From Shewanella sp. KT0246 (lineage in GTDB: Bacteria; Pseudomonadota; Gammaproteobacteria; Enterobacterales; Shewanellaceae), in contig NZ_BPEV01000030.1 in NCBI RefSeq assembly GCF_019654955.1, forward strand, positions 1 through 57,302: a DNA stretch of 57,302 nucleotides. The letters are read 5' to 3'. Under the pieces are notes generated by a model that was given only the letters and a program-made list of their open reading frames with translations, ran no database searches and was not told where the DNA came from. The translations under genes were made by a program, and so were the position numbers. Position 1 is the first letter of the stretch; the number at the start of each line of letters is the position of its first letter. Below, in pieces: positions 26,351 to 35,219 of the stretch.

Positions 26351-26396
26351 TTCTGCTATGTTAATGTTTATATTATAATTGTGTCACTTGACACAA
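26351..26396 (+). promoter_or_regulatory. candidate flrA promoter with overlapping operator palindrome
   Basis: TATAAT at 26374-26379 is a perfect -10 box, with a weak -35 (TTCTGC at 26351-26356) 17 nt upstream. Immediately downstream lies TTGTGTCACTTGACACAA (26379-26396), two perfect 8-bp arms around CT. A dimeric regulator bound here would cover the expected start site and most likely repress. It does not match the CRP (TGTGA-N6-TCACA) or FNR pattern. Confidence 0.5.
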
Positions 26397-26515
26397 ATAA
26401 ATATAGCAGCTTAATAAATATTCAAGTCGAGCCTCTGATTTCTGGGGTGAGATAGAGCCTGTAACATGAATATGACCTTGAATAACTAATAACTAGAGCT
26501 TTGGCCTTCTGAATG

Positions 26516-27943
26516 ATGCAAATAGAACAACGAATTTTAATTGTTGCTGAACCTTCTGAGCGTGTATCTCGTCTTTGTTGTATTTTTGAATTCTTAGATG
26601 AAAAATATCATGTCATTACGACAGATGACCTTGCTTCGTTAACACGCGAATCTCGTTTCAGAGCTTTGGTCATTGATACTGAATCTGTTCCTGCTGAATT
26701 TATTAAAGATGTTCAGTCTTCAATACCTTGGCAACCAGTATTGTTAATTGGCTCTCTAGATATTAATGGCGCCAATATTCTAGGTACAATCGATGAACCG
26801 GTTAATTATCCACAGTTAACTGAGCTACTTCATTTTTGTCAGGTATATGGTCAAGCCAAACAACCTCAAATACCCACTAGCGCGAACCAAACAAAGTTAT
26901 TTAGATCTCTTGTTGGACGAAGCGAAGGCATTGCCAATGTTCGCCACCTAATAAGTCAAGTTGCTTGTTCTGATGCCACAGTGCTAGTGTTGGGCCAATC
27001 AGGTACAGGTAAAGAAGTGGTCGCGCGTAATATTCATTATATGTCTGAGCGTCGTGATGGGCCTTTTATTCCAGTCAATTGTGGTGCTATTCCTCCTGAA
27101 CTGCTAGAAAGTGAACTTTTCGGTCATGAAAAAGGTTCTTTTACAGGCGCTATATCGACTCGTAAAGGGCGCTTTGAACTAGCAGAAAATGGTACCTTAT
27201 TCTTAGATGAAATTGGCGATATGCCGCTGCAAATGCAAGTTAAATTACTGCGTGTTTTGCAGGAAAAGGTTTTTGAAAGAGTTGGTGGTTCAAAAACCAT
27301 TACTACCGATGTCAGAGTGGTTGCGGCGACTCATCGAGATTTAGAAACGATGATTACCGACAACTTATTCCGTGAAGACCTTTATTATCGTTTAAATGTG
27401 TTTCCTATTGAAATGCCATCACTCAGAGAGCGACGTGATGATGTGCCACTATTATTACAAGAACTCGTCAGCAGAGTATTTAATGAAGGCCGCGGAAAAA
27501 TCCGTTTCACTCAACGCGCGATAGAGTCATTAAAGGAACATAACTGGTCTGGAAATGTCCGCGAACTATCGAATTTAGTTGAAAGATTAACGATTTTATT
27601 TCCAGGTGGTCTTGTTGATGTTAATGACTTACCTCGAAAATATCGTTACATAGATGTACCTGAATACTGTGTTGAAATTAGTGAGGAACAACAGGAACGC
27701 GATGCATTAGCATCAATTTTCAATGATGATGAACCGATTGAAATTCCTGAGACACGCTTTCCAAGTGAATTACCGCCAGAGGGCGTAAATCTTAAAGATT
27801 TGTTGGCCGAATTAGAAATAGATATGATTCGCCAAGCACTAGAACAACAAGATAATGTGGTTGCTAGAGCTGCTGAAATGCTGGGCATTCGAAGAACAAC
27901 ACTTGTTGAAAAAATGCGAAAGTATGGAATGGGCAAAGATTAA
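26516..27943 (+). CDS. flrA: FlrA, sigma-54-dependent master regulator of flagellar genes
   Basis: 475 residues in three parts: an N-terminal FleQ-type receiver-like domain (1-115), a sigma-54 AAA+ domain with Walker A GQSGTGKE (160-167), Walker B LFLDEIGD and a C-terminal Fis-type HTH. The N-terminal domain has no typical phosphoacceptor setting. The sigma-54 contact loop reads GSFTGA (207-212) rather than GAFTGA. Arg130 and Arg171 are 41 residues apart, the same spacing as the c-di-GMP-binding arginines reported in Pseudomonas FleQ and Shewanella FlrA. The second of two ATG codons (26513, 26516) is preferred; no strong ribosome site is present. Confidence 0.93.
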   Translation: MQIEQRILIVAEPSERVSRLCCIFEFLDEKYHVITTDDLASLTRESRFRALVIDTESVPAEFIKDVQSSIPWQPVLLIGSLDINGANILGTIDEPVNYPQLTELLHFCQVYGQAKQPQIPTSANQTKLFRSLVGRSEGIANVRHLISQVACSDATVLVLGQSGTGKEVVARNIHYMSERRDGPFIPVNCGAIPPELLESELFGHEKGSFTGAISTRKGRFELAENGTLFLDEIGDMPLQMQVKLLRVLQEKVFERVGGSKTITTDVRVVAATHRDLETMITDNLFREDLYYRLNVFPIEMPSLRERRDDVPLLLQELVSRVFNEGRGKIRFTQRAIESLKEHNWSGNVRELSNLVERLTILFPGGLVDVNDLPRKYRYIDVPEYCVEISEEQQERDALASIFNDDEPIEIPETRFPSELPPEGVNLKDLLAELEIDMIRQALEQQDNVVARAAEMLGIRRTTLVEKMRKYGMGKD

Positions 27944-27971
27944 CCGTTTTTACAATTAACTGTTACAGTAA

Positions 27972-27997
27972 AGCATGCCAAATGGCATGCTTTTTTT
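27972..27997 (+). terminator. rho-independent terminator after flrA
   Basis: Stem AGCATGCCA / TGGCATGCT with a 2-nt loop, then a run of T. It isolates flrA from the separately controlled flrBC. Confidence 0.92.
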
Positions 27998-28035
27998 ATG
28001 TTCGAAAATCATAAGCTATACTCTTAATCAGTATT

Positions 28036-28052
28036 TTGGCACATCAAATGCA
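28036..28052 (+). promoter_or_regulatory. sigma-54 promoter of flrBC
   Basis: TTGGCACATCAAATGCA with GG and GC exactly 10 nt apart; -24 perfect, -12 ATGCA with one change from TTGCA. Start near 28063, 28 nt before flrB. This fits FlrA activating flrBC. Confidence 0.88.
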
Positions 28053-28090
28053 TTAGCTCTTTTAAGAGTTAATATTTTGACGGAGTGGCT

Positions 28091-29368
28091 ATGTTTTTCG
28101 GGCACAGCAGTTCAGCACAAACTATGGTAGAGCCAAGCTCCCTAGCTGAAGCTATGAGTACAGAGGTTCAACTTTCTAATGATAGTAATAGAAACGTCTC
28201 TAAAAAATCTGAGAGTTTCGTTATTCGTTCTGCAACCGTCAAAACGGAAGTTAACAGAGATAATGCTGAACATATCGGACGTTCAACACCGCAAAAGGCG
28301 GCGAATATGTCGAATCAAATGGCACACATTCTTCAAGCAATGCCATCTGGGGTTGTGATTATTAATGGCGATGGCTTAGTCACTTTGGCTAACCCAGTAG
28401 CAACTGAACTTCTAGGCCGACCATTACAAGGGGCTAAATGGTTCGATATCATTAATCGTGCCTTCTCTCCTCAAGAAGACGACGGACATGAAGTCTCACT
28501 TAGAAATGGTCGGAGAGTAAAACTCGCTATTACTCCTCTAACGCCTGAACCTGGACAATTAATAGTCTTAACCGATTTAACCGAGACTCGTCTATTGCAA
28601 AAGAACTTGTCTCATCTGCAACGTTTGTCAGCGCTAGGTAAGATGGTAGCGACGTTGGCACATCAGGTGAGAACGCCATTGTCTGCTGCGATGTTGTACG
28701 CATCAAACCTTGCGAGTCCCAAACTAAACGATACTGCTAGAAAACGCTTTCAAACTAAGCTAGTTGACAGATTAAATGAGCTTGAGCGTCAAGTGAATGA
28801 CATGTTGTTAATGGCAAAAAATAAACAAGATGATGCTTCTGAACCTATGATAGCAGAGGATATTATTGAACCTGTTTTAGCAAGTTGTGAACCCATTGCA
28901 GAGAATAAACAATGTAAGCTAAATTACTTCAACAATAGCAACGAGCAAATACTAGCGAATGGAAATGCGTTAAGTTCTGCAATTAATAATTTAGTGATGA
29001 ATAGCTTGGAAGCTAATGCAACTGAAATTAGGATTATCACGGCTTCATCAGGTACTCATATTCATATCGATGTGATTGATAATGGCAAAGGGTTAGCTGC
29101 GGAAATGCAGCAACAAATTTTGGAGCCATTTTTTACCACTAAAAGTCAAGGAACCGGCTTAGGACTTGCTGTGGTGCAAACCGTGGTTAGAAACCATAAT
29201 GGGACAGTACAAGTTTCATCACAACCTAATAAAGGGTGTTTGATAAGACTTTCATTTCCGATTTATCAAGCAATAAAACCACAAGCGGCCGAACTTGCCG
29301 CGAAAGAATCTATTAATAGTGAACCTTTAACTGCAAAGTTGACAGGTGTGGAGACATCACATGGTTGA
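28091..29368 (+). CDS. flrB: FlrB, flagellar two-component sensor kinase
   Basis: 425 residues from ATG 28091. No membrane segment, so a cytoplasmic kinase. It has a PAS-like domain (about 85-170), an H box with His191 in AHQVRTPLSA, and a HATPase domain with N box (NNLVMNSLEANAT), G1 DNGKGL and GTGLGLAVV. It phosphorylates FlrC. The GTG at 28085 overlaps the GGAG that serves ATG 28091 and is therefore not used as the start. The stop overlaps flrC by 8 nt. Confidence 0.93.
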   Translation: MFFGHSSSAQTMVEPSSLAEAMSTEVQLSNDSNRNVSKKSESFVIRSATVKTEVNRDNAEHIGRSTPQKAANMSNQMAHILQAMPSGVVIINGDGLVTLANPVATELLGRPLQGAKWFDIINRAFSPQEDDGHEVSLRNGRRVKLAITPLTPEPGQLIVLTDLTETRLLQKNLSHLQRLSALGKMVATLAHQVRTPLSAAMLYASNLASPKLNDTARKRFQTKLVDRLNELERQVNDMLLMAKNKQDDASEPMIAEDIIEPVLASCEPIAENKQCKLNYFNNSNEQILANGNALSSAINNLVMNSLEANATEIRIITASSGTHIHIDVIDNGKGLAAEMQQQILEPFFTTKSQGTGLGLAVVQTVVRNHNGTVQVSSQPNKGCLIRLSFPIYQAIKPQAAELAAKESINSEPLTAKLTGVETSHG

Positions 29369-30710
29369 AGCAAAACTCTTACTCGTTGAAGACGATGAAT
29401 CTTTACGTGAGGCCTTGCTTGATACACTGCTTTTAGCAAGCTATGAATGTGTCGATGTTGCTTCTGCTGAAGATGCCATTATTGCGTTAAAATCAACTGA
29501 ATTTGATATGGTGATCAGTGATGTGCAAATGGAAGGCATTGGTGGGATCGGATTGCTTAATTACTTACAGCAACAAAATAATAAAGTTCCCGTATTGCTA
29601 ATGACAGCCTACGCCACAATTGACAGTGCTGTCAGTGCGATAAAATTAGGTGCTGTAGATTATCTAGCAAAACCTTTTGCGCCAGAAGTTCTACTAAATC
29701 AAGTGTCACGCTATCTACCATTGAAACAAAATCTAGATCAACCAGTGGTTGCTGACGATAAAAGTTTGGCATTACTGTCTATAGCACAACGTGTGGCAAG
29801 TTCTGATGCATCAGTTATGATTATGGGGCCAAGTGGTTCAGGTAAAGAAGTACTCGCACGTTATGTACATCAAAATAGTACCCGTTCAGAACAACCTTTT
29901 ATAGCTATTAATTGTGCTGCAATTCCTGAAAATATGCTTGAAGCCACGTTATTCGGTTATGAAAAAGGCGCGTTTACTGGCGCATATCAAGCTTGTCCAG
30001 GTAAGTTTGAGCAAGCCCAAGGCGGCACCATTTTATTAGATGAAATTTCAGAGATGGAATTAGGCTTACAAGCTAAATTGTTAAGGGTGCTGCAAGAGCG
30101 CGAAGTTGAACGTTTAGGTGGTCGCAAAACCATCTCATTAGATGTGCGAGTCTTGGCAACATCAAATCGTGATTTAAAAGAAATGGTCGCTGCTGGAGGT
30201 TTTAGGGAAGATTTATATTATCGAATTAACGTTTTTCCACTAACTTGGCCAGCATTAAATCAACGTCCTGCTGATATTTTACCCTTGGCGCGTCACTTGT
30301 TGGTTAAGCATGCTAAAAACGCCAATATCTCTCCAACTCCAGCTTTAGATGAAGTCGCATGCAGGCGTTTATTGACTTATCGCTGGCCGGGTAATGTGCG
30401 TGAGCTTGATAATGTTATTCAACGAGCGCTTATCCTTCACTCAGGGGATGGCATTTCAACCAATGATATAATCCTAGATTCCAGTGAAGTTGATTTACAA
30501 CAACCTGAACCGAAGCAGTCGAAAACTGCTGCTGAAAATGACGGTTTAGGTGGAGAGTTAAAAGCGCAAGAGCATGTCATTATTTTAGAGACGTTAAACC
30601 AATGTAATGGTAGCCGTAAAGACGTGGCTGAAAAACTAGGTATTAGCGCAAGAACCTTACGTTATAAAATGGCAAAAATGCGCGATATGGGCATTCAGGT
30701 GCCCGCATAG
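29361..30710 (+). CDS. flrC: FlrC, sigma-54-dependent response regulator of middle flagellar genes
   Basis: 449 residues from ATG 29361 (GGAG 7 nt upstream; a GTG at 29346 also lies in frame). Receiver domain with Asp54 in VISDVQMEG, the same position as the phosphorylated Asp of Vibrio FlrC; AAA+ domain with Walker A GPSGSGKE and a standard GAFTGA loop; C-terminal Fis-type HTH (RKDVAEKLGISARTLRYKM). With FlrB it is expected to activate basal-body and hook operons such as flgB and flgF. Confidence 0.94.
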   Translation: MVEAKLLLVEDDESLREALLDTLLLASYECVDVASAEDAIIALKSTEFDMVISDVQMEGIGGIGLLNYLQQQNNKVPVLLMTAYATIDSAVSAIKLGAVDYLAKPFAPEVLLNQVSRYLPLKQNLDQPVVADDKSLALLSIAQRVASSDASVMIMGPSGSGKEVLARYVHQNSTRSEQPFIAINCAAIPENMLEATLFGYEKGAFTGAYQACPGKFEQAQGGTILLDEISEMELGLQAKLLRVLQEREVERLGGRKTISLDVRVLATSNRDLKEMVAAGGFREDLYYRINVFPLTWPALNQRPADILPLARHLLVKHAKNANISPTPALDEVACRRLLTYRWPGNVRELDNVIQRALILHSGDGISTNDIILDSSEVDLQQPEPKQSKTAAENDGLGGELKAQEHVIILETLNQCNGSRKDVAEKLGISARTLRYKMAKMRDMGIQVPA

Positions 30711-30748
30711 AAAGTGCTTGTATAAATTCTTTTAAGTTTAATTTAACG

Positions 30749-30776
30749 AACCTAATCATGTGCTGATTAGGTTTGT
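30749..30776 (+). terminator. terminator after flrC
   Basis: Stem AACCTAATCA / TGATTAGGTT with loop TGTGC, followed by TGTTGGTT. A good stem with a poor T run, lying between flrC and the fliE promoter. Confidence 0.75.
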
Positions 30777-30846
30777 TGGTTATTTGCTAGCCAAACTGTC
30801 CCATCTAAATGACAAATCAACATCATCTGTAGCCTTAACTCGATTG

Positions 30847-30863
30847 TTGGCATCTTACTTGCT
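30847..30863 (+). promoter_or_regulatory. sigma-54 promoter of the fliEFGHIJ operon
   Basis: TTGGCATCTTACTTGCT: GG and GC exactly 10 nt apart, -12 perfect, -24 TGGCAT with one change. Start near 30874, 45 nt before fliE. Confidence 0.9.
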
Positions 30864-30918
30864 AAATCTATTGTAACTGGTTTTTAGTCGTCAATTATCC
30901 GACGAATAGGAGATTACA

Positions 30919-31260
30919 ATGCAGATTAGCTCGAACCCTTTCTTACAAGAGATGCAATCTCTTCGCGGTGAAATTTCACCTAATCTTCGTTCTCCAATGC
31001 AACCGGAAATGATCCAAAAAGTTGGCAATACTTCAGGTGCTGACTTTGGAGAATTGCTTTCTCAGGCGGTTGGTGGTGTGACAGAGTTGCAAAAAAACTC
31101 TGCCAACTTAGCCACCCGTTTAGAAATGGGGGACTCGACTGTGACCTTATCAGATACCGTAATTGCTCGAGAAAAATCTGGTGTGGCTTTTGAAGCGACA
31201 GTACAGGTAAGAAATAAGCTTGTAGAAGCTTATAAAGAAATTATGAGCATGCCTGTTTAG
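30919..31260 (+). CDS. fliE: FliE, MS-ring/rod junction protein
   Basis: 113 residues, typical of FliE, ending in the conserved ATVQVRNKLVEAYKEIMSMPV. It joins the MS ring to the rod and is the first substrate of the export gate. GGAG lies 7 nt before the ATG. It leads the fliEFGHIJ operon under its own sigma-54 promoter. Confidence 0.94.
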   Translation: MQISSNPFLQEMQSLRGEISPNLRSPMQPEMIQKVGNTSGADFGELLSQAVGGVTELQKNSANLATRLEMGDSTVTLSDTVIAREKSGVAFEATVQVRNKLVEAYKEIMSMPV

Positions 31261-31294
31261 GCCTCTTTATTAGATTAGAAAGTAGGTAATTATT

Positions 31295-32989
31295 GTGAGT
31301 ACAGACCTCGTATTAGATTCAGATACCGTAAGTGGCACAGGGATTCAGCAGGAGAATAAACCTGGTTTGATGAGTTCTTTTGGTAGTGCTGATTTTATGC
31401 GTCAAATTACTATGATCTTGGCATTAGCCGTGTGTTTAGTATTGGCTGTATTTATGATGATATGGGCGCAAGAGCCAGAGTTTAGACCTTTAGGGCAAAT
31501 GGAAACTAACGAAATGATCCAAGTACTGGACGTTTTGGATAAAAATAAAATTGCTTATAAAATTTCTGGTGATGTGGTTAGTATTCCTGAAGACAAATAC
31601 CAAAATGTGAAATTATTATTAGGTCGTGCGGGTGTAGAAGCGTCAAGCCAACCAACAGATTATCTAAGCAAAGATAGCGGTTTTGGTGTGAGCCAACGAA
31701 TGGAACAAGCCCGTTTAAAGCAAAGCCAAGAAGTTAATTTAGCGAGAGTGATTGAAGAGCTAAAAAGTGTTACCCGCGCCAAAGTGATTCTAGCCTTACC
31801 AAAAGAGAATGTATTTGCGCGCAACAAGTCAAAGCCAAGTGCGACAGTGGTTGTCAGTGTTCGTCGCGGTAGTCTAGGGCAAGAAGAAATCGATTCGATA
31901 GTTGATATTGTTGCTTCTGCTGTACAAGGTTTAGATCCTACGAGAGTTACCGTTACTGACTCAAATGGGCGTTTACTCAATTCAGGTAGCCAAGATGCGG
32001 CTTCTTCTAGAGCCCGTCGTGAACAAGAGCTGGTTCAACAGAAAGAATCAGAGTATCGCAATAAAGTTGACTCAATTTTAATGCCGATTTTAGGCCCTGA
32101 GAATTTCACTTCTCAAGTTGACGTCAACATGGACTTTACCGCGGTAGAGCAAACCGCTAAGCGTTTCTCGCCAGATTTACCTGCGATTCGTAGTGAAATG
32201 ACAGTTGAGCGTAATTCATCAGGTCAATCGATGGGCGGTATACCTGGGGCATTATCAAACCAGCCGCCAATGGAATCTGATATTCCTCAAGAAGCCGGAG
32301 CAGCAGAAACAACTTCAACAACCGGAGATAGTCACCGCGAAGCCACAAGAAATTTTGAATTGGATACCACTATTAGTCATACACGTCAGCAAGTTGGGCA
32401 GGTTAGACGAGTGAGTGTGTCAGTCGCAGTTGATTATAAACCAGGGCCTGTTGATGAAAATGGTGTGGTAACAAGAATACCGAGAACCGAACAAGAATTG
32501 ACAAATATTCGACGCTTGCTAGAAGGTGCAATGGGCTTTACAAGTCAGCGCGGGGATACCTTAGAAGTAGTGACAGTACCATTTATGGATCAGCTTATTG
32601 AAGCTTTACCTGAGCCTGAACTCTGGGAGCAGCCTTGGTTCTGGCGCGCTGTCAGACTGGTACTCGGTGCGTTTTTAGTTTTAGTGCTCATATTGTTTGT
32701 TATTCGCCCTATGCTGAATAAATTGCTGAAAACAAATGATGTTGAAATGCCTGAAGAAGCACGTTTGGGTCATGAGCTTGCTGAGATTGAAGATCAATAT
32801 GCAGCAGACACTTTAGGGATGCTTAATACTAATCAAGCTGATTACAGTTATGCAGACGATGGCTCAATTCAAATACCTAATCTGCATAAAGATGATGATA
32901 TGATTAAATCAATTCGGGCTTTAGTAGCAAATGAACCTGAACTTTCTACCCAAGTAATTAAGAGTTGGTTACAAGACGATGGCAAATGA
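31295..32989 (+). CDS. fliF: FliF, MS-ring protein
   Basis: 564 residues starting at GTG 31295. Two membrane segments (about 36-57 and 453-475) flank the periplasmic ring-building domains, and the C-terminal tail (KDDDMIKSIRALVANEPELS) is the FliG-binding segment. The MS ring is the base of the motor; in polar flagellates FlhF guides its placing at the pole. It overlaps fliG by 11 nt. Confidence 0.94.
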   Translation: MSTDLVLDSDTVSGTGIQQENKPGLMSSFGSADFMRQITMILALAVCLVLAVFMMIWAQEPEFRPLGQMETNEMIQVLDVLDKNKIAYKISGDVVSIPEDKYQNVKLLLGRAGVEASSQPTDYLSKDSGFGVSQRMEQARLKQSQEVNLARVIEELKSVTRAKVILALPKENVFARNKSKPSATVVVSVRRGSLGQEEIDSIVDIVASAVQGLDPTRVTVTDSNGRLLNSGSQDAASSRARREQELVQQKESEYRNKVDSILMPILGPENFTSQVDVNMDFTAVEQTAKRFSPDLPAIRSEMTVERNSSGQSMGGIPGALSNQPPMESDIPQEAGAAETTSTTGDSHREATRNFELDTTISHTRQQVGQVRRVSVSVAVDYKPGPVDENGVVTRIPRTEQELTNIRRLLEGAMGFTSQRGDTLEVVTVPFMDQLIEALPEPELWEQPWFWRAVRLVLGAFLVLVLILFVIRPMLNKLLKTNDVEMPEEARLGHELAEIEDQYAADTLGMLNTNQADYSYADDGSIQIPNLHKDDDMIKSIRALVANEPELSTQVIKSWLQDDGK

Positions 32990-34025
32990 TGACGTTGCAG
33001 TAGCAGAGGCTACTAAAGGGTTTAACCCTGATGATTTAACCGGTACTGAAAAAACGGCTATTTTACTGTTAAGTCTAAGTGAAGCTGACGCCGCTTCAAT
33101 TTTAAAACACTTAGAGCCTAAACAGGTTCAGAAAGTGGGTATGTCGATGGCGGCCATGGAGGACTTTGGTCAAGAGAAAGTCATCGGGGTACATAAGTTA
33201 TTTCTTGAGGAAATTCAAAAGTTCTCATCTATTGGCTTTAATAGTGAAGAATTTGTCAGAAAAGCCTTAACTGCAGCACTTGGCGAAGACAAAGCTGGCA
33301 ATTTAATTGAACAAATTATTATGGGCAGCGGTGCTAAGGGCCTAGACTCATTGAAGTGGATGGATGCGCGCCAAGTTGCCACCATTATTCAAAACGAACA
33401 CCCTCAAATTCAGACCATTGTTTTATCTTATTTAGAGCCTGATCAAGCCGCTGAAATATTCAGCCAGTTTCCGGAAAATACTCGTTTAGATCTGATGATG
33501 CGTATTGCTAACTTAGAAGAAGTTCAGCCTGCCGCACTGCAAGAGCTAAATGATATTATGGAGAAACAGTTTGCTGGCCAAGGCGGCGCGCAAGCGGCGA
33601 AAATGGGTGGCCTTAAAGCTGCTGCTAATATTATGAATTTCCTTGATACAGGTGTTGAAAGCCAAATCATGGAAACTATGCGTGAGTCTGATGAAGAAAT
33701 GGCGCAACAAATTCAAGATCTTATGTTTGTGTTTGAAAACTTGCTAGATGTTGATGATCGCGGTGTTCAAGTCTTACTACGCGAAGTGCAGCAAGATGTA
33801 CTGATGAAAGCATTAAAAGGAGCTGATGACCAATTATCAGATAAAATTATCGGTAATATGTCTAAGCGCGCTGGCGAACTATTACGAGACGATCTCGAAG
33901 CAATGGGTCCAATCAGGATCAGTGAAGTTGAAATGGCGCAGAAAGAAATTCTCGCAATTGCTCGTCGCTTAAGTGATAGTGGTGAAATTATGCTTGGCGG
34001 TGGTGGTGGTGAAGAGTTCTTGTAA
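32979..34025 (+). CDS. fliG: FliG, motor switch protein
   Basis: 348 residues with N, middle and C domains; the middle domain has EHPQIQTIVLSYLEP (the EHPQ motif that contacts FliM) and the C domain carries the charged torque helix (DLMFVFENLLDVDDRGVQ, LREVQQDVLMKALKGADD). It links the MS ring to stators and C ring. It ends in a glycine-rich tail (GGGGGEEFL). The start lies within the end of fliF. Confidence 0.95.
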   Translation: MANDDVAVAEATKGFNPDDLTGTEKTAILLLSLSEADAASILKHLEPKQVQKVGMSMAAMEDFGQEKVIGVHKLFLEEIQKFSSIGFNSEEFVRKALTAALGEDKAGNLIEQIIMGSGAKGLDSLKWMDARQVATIIQNEHPQIQTIVLSYLEPDQAAEIFSQFPENTRLDLMMRIANLEEVQPAALQELNDIMEKQFAGQGGAQAAKMGGLKAAANIMNFLDTGVESQIMETMRESDEEMAQQIQDLMFVFENLLDVDDRGVQVLLREVQQDVLMKALKGADDQLSDKIIGNMSKRAGELLRDDLEAMGPIRISEVEMAQKEILAIARRLSDSGEIMLGGGGGEEFL

Positions 34026-34100
34026 TATTTACGACAAGGCACTCTCATCGAAGAACCGCACAATAATATCAATTAATTGCTGTAAAAATTAGGCCAGTTC

Positions 34101-35219
34101 ATGACGGAATCTAAAACCAAAAAATCAATCGAAAATGATGACTTAGATTTCAGTCACTGGCAATTGCCTGATGTGACCGAAGAGCAAACGGATTCACCTT
34201 CGAATTTATTTGGTCATCTTGGTAGTCAAAATCCGCCCGCTCAAACTGATGAAAAACCACTATTACCGCCAACTATGGCTGAGATTGAGCAAATACGAGT
34301 CGAAGCTGAACAAGAGGGCTTAGAGCAAGGTAAAATTGAAGGTCATAACCAAGGCCTTGAGCAAGGTAAACTTGAAGGGCTGGAACAGGGGCATGCTGAG
34401 GGTTTTGCTCAAGGTGAGCAACAAGGCTACGAAGTTGGCCAAGTTAAAGCGAATGAAGTACTTGAACGGTTAACTCAACTCGTTCAACAGTTTGAGCAAC
34501 CCCTGATGCTACTTGATGCTGAAATTGAAGCAGAAGTTCTAAATTTGGCTATTAATCTTGCAAAATCAATTGTCGGTCACGAACTTAAAACTCATCCCGA
34601 ACATATCTTATCAGTGCTTCGTCAAGGTGTTGACTCTCTCCCTATAAAAGATCAGCAGGTTAAGCTTAGATTACATCCTGATGATGCGACTTTAGTGACT
34701 GAATTATACAGTGATGCACAATTACAGAAAAATCATTGGGATATTGAAGCTGACCCATCCCTTAATCCGGGTGATTGCATTATTAACAGTTTGCGTTCAA
34801 GTGTCGATCTCCGTGTTGAAGAAAGAATGCGTCAGGTACTCCATGAGCTTCAGGAACAAGCCAGGGGGATTCAGGCTAATGTGCAAACGATAAAAGCTGA
34901 ACACCCTCAATATACGACTGAGGTCGTGGATCATTTACCCGAAAGGCAATCTTCAAGCTTAACGACGGAAAATATTCAAATTACTGAAGCTACTGAAGCA
35001 GAAATCAGTGAAAATGATACAAGTTTGCAAGAACCAGGTCGTCATGATCCATTAATAGAAGAATCACCTATAAAAGATCAAAGTTTCCAGGTTGCAGATT
35101 CTTCAGTTGAATCTCATCACACCACAGCAATTGAAAATGGCGCAGACAAGCAACCCAAAGTGTTAGAAACTGATGAGGTACGAGACGATGCAAAACCGTC
35201 AACATCAGCTACTGAATAA
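34101..35219 (+). CDS. fliH: FliH, export ATPase regulator
   Basis: 372 residues, longer than the enteric protein (about 235). Residues about 70-115 repeat a Glu-Gln-Gly pattern ([18 protein letters not shown]) giving the GxxxG helix of FliH; residues 145-245 are the conserved domain that holds FliI. The last 110 residues are acidic, Thr/Ser-rich and probably disordered, which explains the extra length. The stop overlaps the fliI start region. Confidence 0.9.
   Translation: MTESKTKKSIENDDLDFSHWQLPDVTEEQTDSPSNLFGHLGSQNPPAQTDEKPLLPPTMAEIEQIRVEAEQEGLEQGKIEGHNQGLEQGKLEGLEQGHAEGFAQGEQQGYEVGQVKANEVLERLTQLVQQFEQPLMLLDAEIEAEVLNLAINLAKSIVGHELKTHPEHILSVLRQGVDSLPIKDQQVKLRLHPDDATLVTELYSDAQLQKNHWDIEADPSLNPGDCIINSLRSSVDLRVEERMRQVLHELQEQARGIQANVQTIKAEHPQYTTEVVDHLPERQSSSLTTENIQITEATEAEISENDTSLQEPGRHDPLIEESPIKDQSFQVADSSVESHHTTAIENGADKQPKVLETDEVRDDAKPSTSATE

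Larger units (their letters stand above)
26068..26512. other. 445-bp control region upstream of flrA
   Basis: No credible gene. It holds the fliS terminator (26096-26114), small hairpins CTGTT/AACAG (about 26197-26219) and CATGG/CCATG (26219-26238), an AT-rich stretch with a TATAAT box at 26374-26379, and the 18-bp palindrome at 26379-26396. From there to flrA is a leader of roughly 115 nt without a strong ribosome site. No sigma-54 or sigma-28 element was found, consistent with the top-level regulator being transcribed by the housekeeping sigma factor. Confidence 0.6.

Noticed and set aside
26466..26489. Seven-codon upstream frame in the flrA leader
   Set aside because: No ribosome site and no regulatory pattern in the codons; expected by chance in an AT-rich leader.
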